In this document: positions 55,626 through 64,000 of the stretch, in pieces
How the letters are laid out: each line of letters opens with the position of its first letter
Position numbering within the stretch: position 1 is the stretch's first letter
Source: Sphingobium sp.
GTDB lineage: Bacteria; Pseudomonadota; Alphaproteobacteria; Sphingomonadales; Sphingomonadaceae
Assembly: GCA_009360885.1 (NCBI GenBank)
Contig: SPEL01000005.1
Span: forward strand, 186,001-250,000
Length of the DNA: 64,000 bases
Direction: 5' to 3'
Notes under the pieces: model-generated
What the model saw: the letters and a program-made list of their open reading frames with translations, nothing else
The model's database searches: none
What the model was told of the DNA's origin: nothing
Translations under genes and position numbers: made by a program

Positions 55626-56678
55626 TCAATTCGCCGCCACACAATGGGCCGGTATGCCCGCCTGATCGCGGGTCAAAGTGATCTTCCCACTATTACTATA
55701 GTTTAATTTCACAAGGCCTTGCTGCTGCAATGCAGTGGCCAGCCCTTCGGCATTATCAAGATCGAACACACCGCTGATCGCGATATTAGCAGCATTATTA
55801 TCCACAGATAATTGTAACTTGCCATAACGGTTCATTTGCTGCGCAACATTAGACAGGCAATGGGATGAAAACACGATCTTGCCACTGGTCCACGCTACTT
55901 CCTGTTGAAGGTTAGCGGAGCGCACGGTCACTGCCTTACCGACTTGCGTCAACTTCATGCCTGCATTGAGGAAAGTAGTATGGTGCCCATTCTTATCAGC
56001 AGCCAGAGAAACCACACGCACAACCCCTTCGGATGTAATCACTTCCTCGCGTCCGGGGCTAAGATGAACATCAAACTCTGTGCCCACCGCCGTTGCGGTT
56101 AGCTGCCCGGCTGAAACAACAAAAGGTCGGGCTTTATTTTTCTCCACCGCGAAATAAGCGCGCCCCTGCTTCAACTGAATGGCCCGCTCTTTGTCAGAAT
56201 ATGCGATATGCACCGTACTGCCCACATCCAATGTCATATGGGAACCATCTGCCAATTGATAGGATTGCCGCACGGCCCCTCTGTTGGTGATGATATTATT
56301 TGCATCGGCAATATCGCGTGATTCGGCCATATCGGCATGATCGGTGCGATATAGCTGACCCAGCCATAGTCCTGCAGGGACCATGACGGCCATCGCCACG
56401 CTGGCAGCGATAGCCCATTTTTTCCAGTGGAAATGATGCGCAGTCGATGGAGAAACATGATTATATCGAGCGCGCATTTCAGCAAGAACATCCTGCATTT
56501 CAGGGTCTGTCTCTGCGGCCCCCGCTTTGCCCCATGCGGCACGAATTTGCTGCATCGCAGCCATGTTCGCCTGATCGCTGGCGCACCATGATTCCAACGC
56601 TTTTTGCGCGGCAAGAATGTTTTCGCCCGACTGGCTACGGGAAAAGAGAAGTGCCGCGGTATCAAGCCGATCAGACAT
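55626..56678 (-). CDS. fecR: FecR-type anti-sigma regulator
   Basis: The 350-residue product has the FecR layout. The N-terminal cytoplasmic part (residues 1-85, LESWCASDQANMAAMQQIRAAW) binds the sigma factor, one membrane helix lies at about 90-112, and the periplasmic FecR domain follows (NRGAVRQSYQLADGSHMTLDVGS, VGTEFDVHLSPGREEV). A C-terminal STN-like repeat (LSNVAQQMNRYGKLQLSVDN, ISGVFDLDNAEGLATALQQQG) closes it. It passes the signal from a TonB receptor to an ECF sigma factor. The receptor next to it has an STN domain; the only ECF sigma in the window is 5.3 kb away on the other strand. Confidence 0.87.
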   Translation of the reverse strand: MSDRLDTAALLFSRSQSGENILAAQKALESWCASDQANMAAMQQIRAAWGKAGAAETDPEMQDVLAEMRARYNHVSPSTAHHFHWKKWAIAASVAMAVMVPAGLWLGQLYRTDHADMAESRDIADANNIITNRGAVRQSYQLADGSHMTLDVGSTVHIAYSDKERAIQLKQGRAYFAVEKNKARPFVVSAGQLTATAVGTEFDVHLSPGREEVITSEGVVRVVSLAADKNGHHTTFLNAGMKLTQVGKAVTVRSANLQQEVAWTSGKIVFSSHCLSNVAQQMNRYGKLQLSVDNNAANIAISGVFDLDNAEGLATALQQQGLVKLNYSNSGKITLTRDQAGIPAHCVAAN

Positions 56679-56953
56679 ATTCCCGTTATATCCTTTCACT
56701 TCGGTTACCCTGATGCAAATTCAGCGATGACGGTTCACCCCCTATGCACTAACCGGAAAGATCGTGCGCGCGCCTATATCCGTGTAAAGCATGCATACCA
56801 AGCGTTTTGTAGTGAATAAAGGGTATGACCGGGCCAGAACCCAACACAACAAACGGTCAATATCTATGCCTCCTATCCTATAAGACGCATTACCCCAGAT
56901 ATTCCGCCCCCACATTAGAGCTATTTTATTTATATTGCTCTCCTTCTGGTACG

Positions 56954-59530
56954 TTACCAATTACGTGTCCACGTCAACATTATCTCACGCGGGCGATAGC
57001 TATATGCCTGGCCTATGCCATAGCCCGTGGTTGCAGCGCGCAAATCTGCCTGCTGGTTAAAGATATTTGCCACTGTCAGGCTGAGGGATGATTTCGGCCC
57101 TTGATATGCAGCCTTTACAGTCATGAGCGCGAACCCCTTCGTTGCCAGATAATTAGGATCTGCCGCGCTGAAGGACGATGTATATCCGGACTGCACTTGC
57201 ATATCTCCACTCAGGTTGAGACTATGCTCATCATCAATCGACCAGGCCTGCGTAACATTAAATGCCGAACGATGCCGCGGGACAAATGGAATATGATCAC
57301 CCACATGGGCATATAATAAGGAACTGGCCCCAGTAACGCTATTTAATCGGCTGAATGTCAGGCTACTTTCCCATTTCAGGTTTAAACCCGGCGCAGGGTT
57401 AAGGATGAGTTCCATTTCCACCCCTCTAATCCTCGCATTGCCAATATTAACAATATAAGCATTGGAATTATTCTCAGACAATGCGCGATATTGCACATTA
57501 TTCCAGTAATTCAGATAAGCCATCACCGACATGGAAAATAATGGCTTGCGTTTGATGCTCACGCCGACTTCTATGCCGGTTATCCGATCAGAAGCATAGG
57601 TTCTGCTGTCAGGCAACAAAACGGACGCAATGTTAACACCCCCCGGCCGATAGCTTTGCGTAACCTGAAAATGCAGAGCCGCCAGAGCATGCACAGGAAC
57701 ATCCAGATGAGAACGCAGATAAAGGCCCTGAGATTCCCTGACCGTCAGGGGCCAGGATTCTGTTGCCCCACTGACGATATTGGGAATTAATACTCTGTTG
57801 CGCGATGATGCATGATGCCAGTCATAACGACCACCGACCGAAGCTAAAAAACCGCCATCGCCATGATAGGCCACGTCGCCAAAAAGGCTGAATTGCGTTT
57901 TCTTTATCTTCACATGCCGCTGACCAAAATATTCAATCGGCTCTATCCTGTCTATAGATACAGAGGATAAGGAACTGTAGAATTGTTCATTCTTATGATC
58001 AATGAACAGACCAGCCGTACTACGCAATGGCGCGGATGGAGCAGTGCTAGCGCGAAATTCCTGCATCACACGGTTGAGTGTGATGGGTATGTGTAACAGA
58101 GATGGAGTAAGCGAGAGGACATAAGCAGAATAGGCTCCGCGCTGGTCTGCCGTGCATTGCTCCTCCGACAGATTATAATAACGCTGGCACCCCTCCGGCA
58201 TATCTGCCTGCTGCAGCGTAACAGGTGTACGGTCATAATTACGGTCCAGCTTCCACCGATAATAAGCCGATACAGATGTTATCTTAAAATCATCTCCTTC
58301 ATATTCAGCCTTTAGCCGCCCCAGCAAAAAATCATGCTCTGTCTTGGCACTGAACTGCCGGTCCATATTATATGGGCCTAAGTTTCTGGTCCATGCAGAG
58401 CTGTCATTGATGCGACGATGCTGCCACAATCCCATCGCAGACAGGTGCAACCGATCATCAGGCACATAGCGGAACATGAAACGAACACCCTGAATGTCGT
58501 CATCATTCACGTCTTCCTGCCCGGTGCGGAGGTTATCAACATATCCGCCCTGCCTGATGCTATAGCCCGTAACGCGAAAGGCAGCATTTGCACCGATCGG
58601 CCCGTTCAGCGTGCTGGTAATCTGATATCCCGGACTACCGCCCTCAATTACGCCAAACCCGACAGAGCCCTTCCCCCGCCATTCCCCCAGAGCGGCTTCT
58701 TCGGGCTGAATCTCTATCTCACCAGCAAGCGCCCCAGCGCCATGTTCCGTACTTCTTGCAACGCGGGATGTTCGCACTGCACCAATATCGACCATTGCAA
58801 GGTCCATCGTGGTGCGGGCAGAATCGCTTGCGGTGCCGGTTGGGCCGGATACAGCCACATCCCCAAAATAGACGATCGTGGTGGTTTCGCCGACATTACC
58901 GACCCCCCGAATTGTCAGCCCTCTTTGCCCAGCATTGCCGGGCTGGCTGGTGACCGATGGGCTGCTTTCGACAACCCCCTCCAATGATGTGGCGGATGGA
59001 CGATATTGCAGATCGCTGCTGAAGGACACGATATCCGCAGTATTGATGGCCGTTACGACGACATGCGGCGTGGCAGGAGGAGAAGACAGGCTATTGTCCA
59101 CCTGCTCGTGGGGTGGTGCTTTTTCAGGCGCGCGTTCCAGCAGAATGACCCCACCACGATTTTGCCGAAAGACCAGCCCGCTATTCTTCAGCAATTGCCG
59201 TAATGCATCCTCGAAACGCATATAGCCGGTTATTTCACGGGATTTTTTTTGGGTCAGAGCCGATGGCGCGAACACGACCTGCCTGCCACTTTGCATCGCT
59301 AATTGCTGAATTGCGTTTTCCAGCGATTGCGACGGCAAGGAATAATATTGCTTCGCTCCCCTTTGTGCCATCACGGCTGTCGGCACAGAAATACTGGTAA
59401 GGACAGCAAACAACGCAGTAGCCGTCCGCCATGTTCGGTTTGATAATGATGATATAATCAGCGCCGACAGCGCCCTATCCTGACCAAAGCCTCCCCCTGC
59501 CCTGCTATGGCATGCTAGGCCTATAGACAT
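56954..59530 (-). CDS. TonB-dependent receptor with STN signalling domain
   Basis: The 858-residue receptor starts with a signal region, then an STN domain (YSLPSQSLENAIQQLAMQSGRQVVFAPSAL, DALRQLLKNSGLVFRQ; residues about 60-130), which contacts a FecR protein in the periplasm. The plug domain (VVVTAINT, GLTIRGVGNVGETTTIVYF) and barrel follow, and it ends in MLTWTRNW. It is one of a pair with the FecR gene downstream, 275 bases away. Ligand is unknown; siderophore and peptide are both possible. A start at an internal ATG after the first 30 residues is possible because the N-terminus is long. Confidence 0.88.
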   Translation of the reverse strand: MSIGLACHSRAGGGFGQDRALSALIISSLSNRTWRTATALFAVLTSISVPTAVMAQRGAKQYYSLPSQSLENAIQQLAMQSGRQVVFAPSALTQKKSREITGYMRFEDALRQLLKNSGLVFRQNRGGVILLERAPEKAPPHEQVDNSLSSPPATPHVVVTAINTADIVSFSSDLQYRPSATSLEGVVESSPSVTSQPGNAGQRGLTIRGVGNVGETTTIVYFGDVAVSGPTGTASDSARTTMDLAMVDIGAVRTSRVARSTEHGAGALAGEIEIQPEEAALGEWRGKGSVGFGVIEGGSPGYQITSTLNGPIGANAAFRVTGYSIRQGGYVDNLRTGQEDVNDDDIQGVRFMFRYVPDDRLHLSAMGLWQHRRINDSSAWTRNLGPYNMDRQFSAKTEHDFLLGRLKAEYEGDDFKITSVSAYYRWKLDRNYDRTPVTLQQADMPEGCQRYYNLSEEQCTADQRGAYSAYVLSLTPSLLHIPITLNRVMQEFRASTAPSAPLRSTAGLFIDHKNEQFYSSLSSVSIDRIEPIEYFGQRHVKIKKTQFSLFGDVAYHGDGGFLASVGGRYDWHHASSRNRVLIPNIVSGATESWPLTVRESQGLYLRSHLDVPVHALAALHFQVTQSYRPGGVNIASVLLPDSRTYASDRITGIEVGVSIKRKPLFSMSVMAYLNYWNNVQYRALSENNSNAYIVNIGNARIRGVEMELILNPAPGLNLKWESSLTFSRLNSVTGASSLLYAHVGDHIPFVPRHRSAFNVTQAWSIDDEHSLNLSGDMQVQSGYTSSFSAADPNYLATKGFALMTVKAAYQGPKSSLSLTVANIFNQQADLRAATTGYGIGQAYSYRPREIMLTWTRNW

Positions 59531-59579
59531 CTTCCAGGGATAATATGGTAACAGCCGACTGCTCTGTCATAATAAGGGG

Positions 59580-59614
59580 GTGATTATTATGCCCTCCGGG
59601 TGAGCAATAATCAC
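59580..59614. repeat. Inverted repeat upstream of the STN receptor gene
   Basis: GTGATTATT and AATAATCAC are perfect nine-base arms, 17 bases apart. It lies 50 bases before the receptor start and could be an operator or a hairpin. Confidence 0.5.
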
Positions 59615-59689
59615 GCCTTTGTGCATAGGGCATATTTCAATAGTGACAAAGCAATCTTGTCAACAGTTCCTGTCAGGTTGGAAATAGGA

Positions 59690-59721
59690 AGGGAGGGCAT
59701 GATAATGGCCCTGCCCTCCCT
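59690..59721. terminator. Terminator-like hairpin after the GGT gene
   Basis: AGGGAGGGC and GCCCTCCCT form a perfect nine-pair stem with an A/T-poor loop. On the minus strand only TCCTATTTCC follows, so it may be a weak terminator for the gamma-glutamyltransferase gene. Confidence 0.55.
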
Positions 59722-59814
59722 TTCTAGGATCACATGTTAGGATCGTTTTCGAATAATGGCCTTCATTGATGAAGGCGCACTATATTCCTATATGGTTGCC
59801 ATCTTTATGCAGGA

Positions 59815-61569
59815 TCAGTTCACCCCTTCAGCCAGCGCATCAGGCCGACGGGTATCTGCCGCGCCCAGAAAACGATCCTGACTGATCATGATAGACTGCG
59901 TGCTGCCCATTGTATCAGACAGGCGGACCTTATGCCCTTTCGCCTGTAAAATCGGCACCAGATCTGGTGAGAATCCTTCCTCCATTTCCAGAGGAGAATC
60001 GGCATCAGACTGATGAATACGCGGACGTTCTGCGGCCTCCGCAATGTTCATTTCAAAATCGATGGTGTTCATCAACACCTGCGTCATTGCAGAGATAATA
60101 TAGCCGCCACCGGGCGACCCGGTCACCAGCCATGGCTTATTATCACGAAATGCGATCAATGGTGTGATCGTAGAACCAAGGCGCTTACCCGGTGCAGGCA
60201 GATTCGCCTTAAAACGCTCCGACTGGTCGCTCCACGAAAAGTTACCGAGAGAGTTGTTGAGCAATACACCTGTACCTTGCGGCACCACATGCGCACCATA
60301 AGATGACGTCAGCGTATATGTGTTGCTGACGGCATTACCATATTGGTCCGCCACGGAATAATGGGTCGTATCAATACTTTCATAGGGATAGGGGTTACCA
60401 TCCGGCAAGGTCGCACTGCTCAGTGATTTTGTGGGAGAAATCAGTTGCACCCGCTCACGCGCAAACGCCTTACTGGCGAGCCCCTTTGCAGGGGTGTTCC
60501 AATCGGGCAAACCGCCAACGAATCTGCGGTCAGAAGATGCTATTTTCATGGATTCTGATATCAGATGCAGCGTCTGGCTGCTGCCCCAGCCATATTCTTT
60601 GACCGGGAAATGTTCAATCAGGTTCATAATTTCAGCCAGAGTTACACCTGATGATGTAGGTGGCATAAAGGCGATGTTCACGCCGCGATAGCTGCTCCAT
60701 ATGGGGGCAAGTATCTCGGTTTTATAATTGGCCAGGTCTGCTTCATCCACAAGGCCACCACCGGCCCGGATGCCTTCAACCATTTTTTTCGCCAGCACGC
60801 CTTTATAAAAACCATCCCGCCCACGCATGGCTACCTGTGTCAGGCTCCAGGCCAGATCAGGCTGTTTAAAGATGTCACCCGCTTTATAGGCCGATCCGTC
60901 TGCCTTGAAGAACGCTTTGAATGCCCCCGGGTCCTTCATCATAACATCACGGCGGCTGGCGGTCGCTTCGGCTTCTCCATCGGTAAGGCGAACGCCATTT
61001 TTGGCAAGACGAATTGCAGGCTCCACCAGCTTTTTCCACGGCATGCTGCCGAACATCTTATGGGCGTCCCACATGCCAGCAACCGTTCCGGGGACCGATA
61101 CCCCCTTATAAGTCATGGTGGCATCGCGATCGAATTTACCGTTGCTATCCAGTAAATATGATGATGTCAGCGCATTAGGCGCAATACCATAATAATTAAT
61201 GGTGATGGTCTGGGCTGGCTTGCCATCCTTTGCCGCCATATGAATTACCATATAACCGCCACCGCCAATATTGCCTGCGCGGGGCAAGGTAACCGCCTCA
61301 GCAAATGCAACAGCGATGGCTGCATCCACCGCATTGCCACCAGCGCGAAGGATTTCGACCCCAACTTTTGTAGCAGGTGCGCTTTGGCTGGCGACCATGC
61401 CATCACGGCCTATGACAGGACCGTGAATTTCTCTGTAATTGACAATGTCGCCACCGCTGCCACGGCCTTCGGCATGCTGTATGGTAGGAATCTGGGCCAT
61501 GCCCGTTCCTGCGACCATGAGGGACGCAATAACTGCAGCCGTTGAAAAATTACGCCAACCAAAACTCAT
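59815..61569 (-). CDS. ggt: Gamma-glutamyltransferase
   Basis: The 584-residue product has a signal peptide (cleaved after GTGMA) and is an Ntn-hydrolase that self-cleaves before its catalytic threonine. The threonine is in DTTHYSVADQYGNAVSNTYTL, near residue 397, and GSPGGGYI closes the active site. It removes gamma-glutamyl groups from glutathione and its conjugates in the periplasm. Beside peptidases and TonB receptors it may supply glutamate or recycle glutathione adducts, such as those made by a LigF-type transferase; that link is inference. Confidence 0.9.
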   Translation of the reverse strand: MSFGWRNFSTAAVIASLMVAGTGMAQIPTIQHAEGRGSGGDIVNYREIHGPVIGRDGMVASQSAPATKVGVEILRAGGNAVDAAIAVAFAEAVTLPRAGNIGGGGYMVIHMAAKDGKPAQTITINYYGIAPNALTSSYLLDSNGKFDRDATMTYKGVSVPGTVAGMWDAHKMFGSMPWKKLVEPAIRLAKNGVRLTDGEAEATASRRDVMMKDPGAFKAFFKADGSAYKAGDIFKQPDLAWSLTQVAMRGRDGFYKGVLAKKMVEGIRAGGGLVDEADLANYKTEILAPIWSSYRGVNIAFMPPTSSGVTLAEIMNLIEHFPVKEYGWGSSQTLHLISESMKIASSDRRFVGGLPDWNTPAKGLASKAFARERVQLISPTKSLSSATLPDGNPYPYESIDTTHYSVADQYGNAVSNTYTLTSSYGAHVVPQGTGVLLNNSLGNFSWSDQSERFKANLPAPGKRLGSTITPLIAFRDNKPWLVTGSPGGGYIISAMTQVLMNTIDFEMNIAEAAERPRIHQSDADSPLEMEEGFSPDLVPILQAKGHKVRLSDTMGSTQSIMISQDRFLGAADTRRPDALAEGVN

Positions 61570-61963
61570 ATACAGACTCCCATCTCAAGCGGCGTTGCCA
61601 CCCCCATTATGCTGGCTGTTGCTCCGACGGATTATATCAACCGTATGATACGCAGCCCCCTCATTTTAGCAGACGCACAATATCATCAGACCCTCACAGA
61701 TTTTTATCCAGTTGTTCGGAATATGTGGCGACGATGCCATATGCAGACCACGTATATGACGCGGCGCAAAATAATAACGCTGCCTGGCAACAAGCACCGG
61801 CCCAAAAATCGCCCACCCGCGCACCGACCCATCCCCATACGGACAGCTAAAGGGCAGTTGACAGTCAAACTGACGCATGACATCTTTTCAATGGGCGGCG
61901 GTTTATATGTTTGTCAGGTCGCAACAAATATAAACCAAAAGCGCACAGGGGAAATTATTAGCC
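61570..61963. other. 394-base divergent control region
   Basis: No gene is supported. It separates the gamma-glutamyltransferase start from the ECF sigma start and must carry both promoters. TTGAC-A-GTCAA (61858-61868) is a short perfect palindrome that contains a -35-like TTGACA, but no good -10 follows. Confidence 0.35.
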
Positions 61964-62497
61964 ATGGTCGGTTCCGGTCGTCTAAATGTGCGAAATATCG
62001 CCTGCGACTCTAGCGAGATGCAGGATATAACCCCCTATATCAATAGCTTACGCCGTTATTTTGTACGCAAAACAGGCAATATGAATATTGTTGACGATCT
62101 GGTGCAGGACGTAATGACCCGTGTACTGGCCAGACGCGCAGAAAACCCGATTGAAAATATCGAGGCCTATCTCTTCCGCACTGCGGCAAATGTCATGAGG
62201 GACAAGGTTCGCCGTGATACAGTCCGTCAGGTGGAATTTCAGCAGAGCCTCACAGAAGCAGAACATCCTGTTGATGAATGTACACCCGACCGCGTTATAT
62301 TAGCGCGAGAAGAAGTGCGTCACCTTATCGATATATTGGCTGAATTACCTGAAACTACCCGAGACATCTTCCTGATGAAACGCTTCGACGGACTATCACA
62401 TGCAGAGATTTCTGCTCGTATCGGCATGTCCGTTAGTGGTATCGAAAAACGAATAGCGAAGGCCGTTGCTCATATAGCAAGACGGATGCCATCCTGA
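61964..62497 (+). CDS. ECF sigma factor, FecI-like
   Basis: The 177-residue product has sigma region 2 (NIVDDLVQDVMTRVLAR, NIEAYLFRTAANVMRDKVRRD) and region 4 (LAELPETTRDIFLMKRFDGLSHAEISARIGMSVSGIEKRI). FecI-type factors work with a FecR and an STN receptor to switch on iron or nutrient uptake. Its partner FecR and receptor would be those at 55.6-59.5 kb, on the opposite strand. The start is uncertain; MQDITPY, 18 codons in, may be correct. Confidence 0.87.
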   Translation: MVGSGRLNVRNIACDSSEMQDITPYINSLRRYFVRKTGNMNIVDDLVQDVMTRVLARRAENPIENIEAYLFRTAANVMRDKVRRDTVRQVEFQQSLTEAEHPVDECTPDRVILAREEVRHLIDILAELPETTRDIFLMKRFDGLSHAEISARIGMSVSGIEKRIAKAVAHIARRMPS

Positions 62498-62942
62498 TTC
62501 CCCGATACAAGGTTGTACGGGAAAATATGGAACCCTTTCATACAGGGAAGGAACGCGTTACGCGATGGGAAAGCGGCGATCATATCCGTAGCAAGCAGCC
62601 GAATCCAACTCCATCAACACCAACGGCGCGCTGCGCCCTTGCACAGCGCCACATACACCTTTGCTCTCACAGAGCGTACAGCAGAACCGCAAATATTTGG
62701 AAATTCGAGGCTTGAATAAGTAAACCTATAAGTTTATTTATTGATCTACATCAATACTCTGTCAGGATATTTTTGTAATGGATTCAGGCATCAGCAGAGC
62801 ATGATTCATGTACTGCGGTAGTGAAAATACCGTCATAATCACGCTTGTCTTTCTACCGACTATTTTCTGACTAAACTGGTGGTCAGGACTCGGGCTGACA
62901 CAATAACGTCATCTGGCGATGACAGTATATGGAGCAGTTAGT
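62498..62942 (+). other. 445-base intergenic region before phaC
   Basis: No credible gene is seen; short readings here lack a good start and resemble nothing known. The last 200 bases are A/T-rich and hold the FNR-type box and the likely phaC promoter. Confidence 0.5.
62742..62755. promoter_or_regulatory. FNR/FixK-type box
   Basis: TTGAT-CTAC-ATCAA is a perfect copy of the FNR consensus. TGTAAT, a possible -10, lies 20 bases further on, close to a class II layout. The site is 188 bases before the phaC start and could induce the gene when oxygen is low. Confidence 0.6.
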
Positions 62943-64000
62943 ATGACCATGCCTTCCTCTCCTACACCGGCAGACCCGCTGGACGGCATAGCCGAAACAT
63001 GGGACCGCGCAGCCGCTGCCTCCATTGCGCAAATGACCCACGGCCTCTCCCCCGCGACGATGATGCTGGCGGCGGCGGACTGGGCGTTGCATTTGGGTAT
63101 TGCCCCCGGCAAGCAGGCGCAACTGACGGCGAAGATGGCTCGCAAATATATGCGCCTCATGGATTACGCATCCCGCAGCGCACAAAACCCAGACGCCCCA
63201 CCTGCCATTGACCCTTTGCCGCAGGATCATCGTTTCTCTGACCCGGCGTGGAAGCAGGCCCCCTTTGACCTGATTGCCCAGTCCTTCCTGCTCAATCAGC
63301 AATGGTGGCACGCGGCTACCACCGGCATCGGCGGCGTGTCCAAGGCCCATGAAGCGCAAGTGGCCTTTGGCGCGCGGCAGTTGCTCGATGTGCTGGCCCC
63401 CACCAATTTCATCGCGACCAACCCTGTACTACAAAAGCGGATTGTCGAGACCAATGGCCAATGTCTGATTGAGGGATTTGGCCATTTCATCGAGGATCTG
63501 CAGCGCACTATTCGCGGTGAACCACCAGCGGGCGCGGAGAATTTCACCGTTGGCGAGAATATCGCCACCACAAAGGGCAAGGTGGTGTGGCGCAACCGGC
63601 TGATAGAACTCATCCAATATGAGCCGACCACCGAAACCGTGCGGCCAGAGCCAGTTCTGATCGTCCCGGCATGGATCATGAAATATTATATATTAGACCT
63701 GTCGCCGGAAAATTCGCTGGTCCGCTGGCTGACCGGACAAGGCTATACGGTGTTCATGGTTTCATGGCACAATCCCGACAGCCGGGACCGCGACATGGAT
63801 ATGGATGATTATCGTCGTCTGGGGCCGATGGCGGCGCTCGATGCCATAACCGCCATTACAGGGGCGAGCAAAATCCATGCCGCCGGATATTGCCTTGGCG
63901 GCACATTGCTCTCCATCGCGGCAGCGGCCATGGCGCGGGATGGGGATGACCGCCTCGCCAGTGTGACGTTGCTCGCCGCGCAAACCGAATTTTCCGAACC
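62943..64000 (+). CDS. phaC: Poly(3-hydroxyalkanoate) synthase, class I (partial, runs off the right edge)
   Basis: PhaC joins hydroxyacyl-CoA units into polyhydroxyalkanoate granules. The first 352 codons are visible and read as class I PhaC: an N-terminal region with DPAWKQAPFDLIAQSFLLNQQWW, then FTVGENIATTKGKVVWRNRLIELIQYEP, VPAWIMKYYILDLSPENSLVRWL, and the lipase-like box AGYCLGG with the catalytic cysteine near residue 317. The gene continues beyond the window, so the catalytic aspartate and histidine are not seen. GGAG lies eight bases before the ATG. Confidence 0.93.
   Translation, partial: MTMPSSPTPADPLDGIAETWDRAAAASIAQMTHGLSPATMMLAAADWALHLGIAPGKQAQLTAKMARKYMRLMDYASRSAQNPDAPPAIDPLPQDHRFSDPAWKQAPFDLIAQSFLLNQQWWHAATTGIGGVSKAHEAQVAFGARQLLDVLAPTNFIATNPVLQKRIVETNGQCLIEGFGHFIEDLQRTIRGEPPAGAENFTVGENIATTKGKVVWRNRLIELIQYEPTTETVRPEPVLIVPAWIMKYYILDLSPENSLVRWLTGQGYTVFMVSWHNPDSRDRDMDMDDYRRLGPMAALDAITAITGASKIHAAGYCLGGTLLSIAAAAMARDGDDRLASVTLLAAQTEFSE

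Noticed and set aside
62513-62719. Short overlapping frames before phaC
   Set aside because: No ribosome site, odd composition and no family resemblance.

Overview
The window looks like a chromosomal segment of a sphingomonad (Alphaproteobacteria, Sphingomonadales). The basis is protein resemblance, not a marker gene. It carries feruloyl-CoA synthetase/FerB-like, LigM-like and LigF-like proteins of the type known from Sphingobium SYK-6, many TonB receptors, a dihydroorotase-like protein without metal ligands, and a serB/miaA/ilv neighbourhood. No rRNA or tRNA gene, CRISPR array or insertion sequence was seen. All family names come from reading the translated sequences from memory; no search was run.

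Layout. (1) 1-15100, housekeeping: pseudo-dihydroorotase, two SPOR-domain cell-envelope proteins, an Old Yellow Enzyme, serB and miaA (divergent, sharing one CATG as start codons), ilvB-(small gene)-ilvN-ilvC, a YceI protein, leuA behind a leucine-rich leader peptide with attenuator-type RNA structures, and a nitronate monooxygenase. (2) 15200-23700, a chemotaxis operon on the minus strand: MCP, STAS protein, a CheA whose end is replaced by the last part of a CheR, canonical CheB, CheD, CheY, CheW, then a second CheB lacking its catalytic histidine and a small unknown protein. (3) 23900-45600, lignin-aromatic catabolism: ferB-like hydratase-lyase, MFS transporters, a LigF-type glutathione transferase beside a CmcJ/NvfI-like oxidoreductase and a LysR regulator, a diguanylate cyclase, a ferA-like ligase, a MarR regulator, an aldehyde dehydrogenase, a MetE-like/SnoaL-like/IclR operon, a LigM-like O-demethylase, and metF-purU-folD-folB. 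(4) 45700-62500, a peptide/amide scavenging block: amidohydrolase, M20 and M14 peptidases, two TonB receptors, FecR, gamma-glutamyltransferase and an ECF sigma factor, preceded by a decayed oxidoreductase fragment. (5) The right edge cuts a PHA synthase gene that has a perfect FNR-type box upstream.

How the genes fit together. Ferulate would be activated by the FerA-like ligase, cleaved to vanillin and acetyl-CoA by the FerB-like enzyme, oxidised to vanillate by the aldehyde dehydrogenase and O-demethylated by the LigM-like enzyme onto tetrahydrofolate. The adjacent metF-purU-folD set can take the methyl group from methyl-THF through methylene-, methenyl- and formyl-THF to formate and free THF. 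Three copies of one 21-bp palindrome (TTTGTAT-N7-ATACAAA type) lie before ferB, before ferA, and between the MarR gene and the aldehyde dehydrogenase, defining a candidate MarR (FerC-like) regulon.

The observations most worth following are the CheA-CheR chimera paired with a catalytically broken second CheB, the MarR operator set, the one-carbon disposal module, and the leu attenuator.
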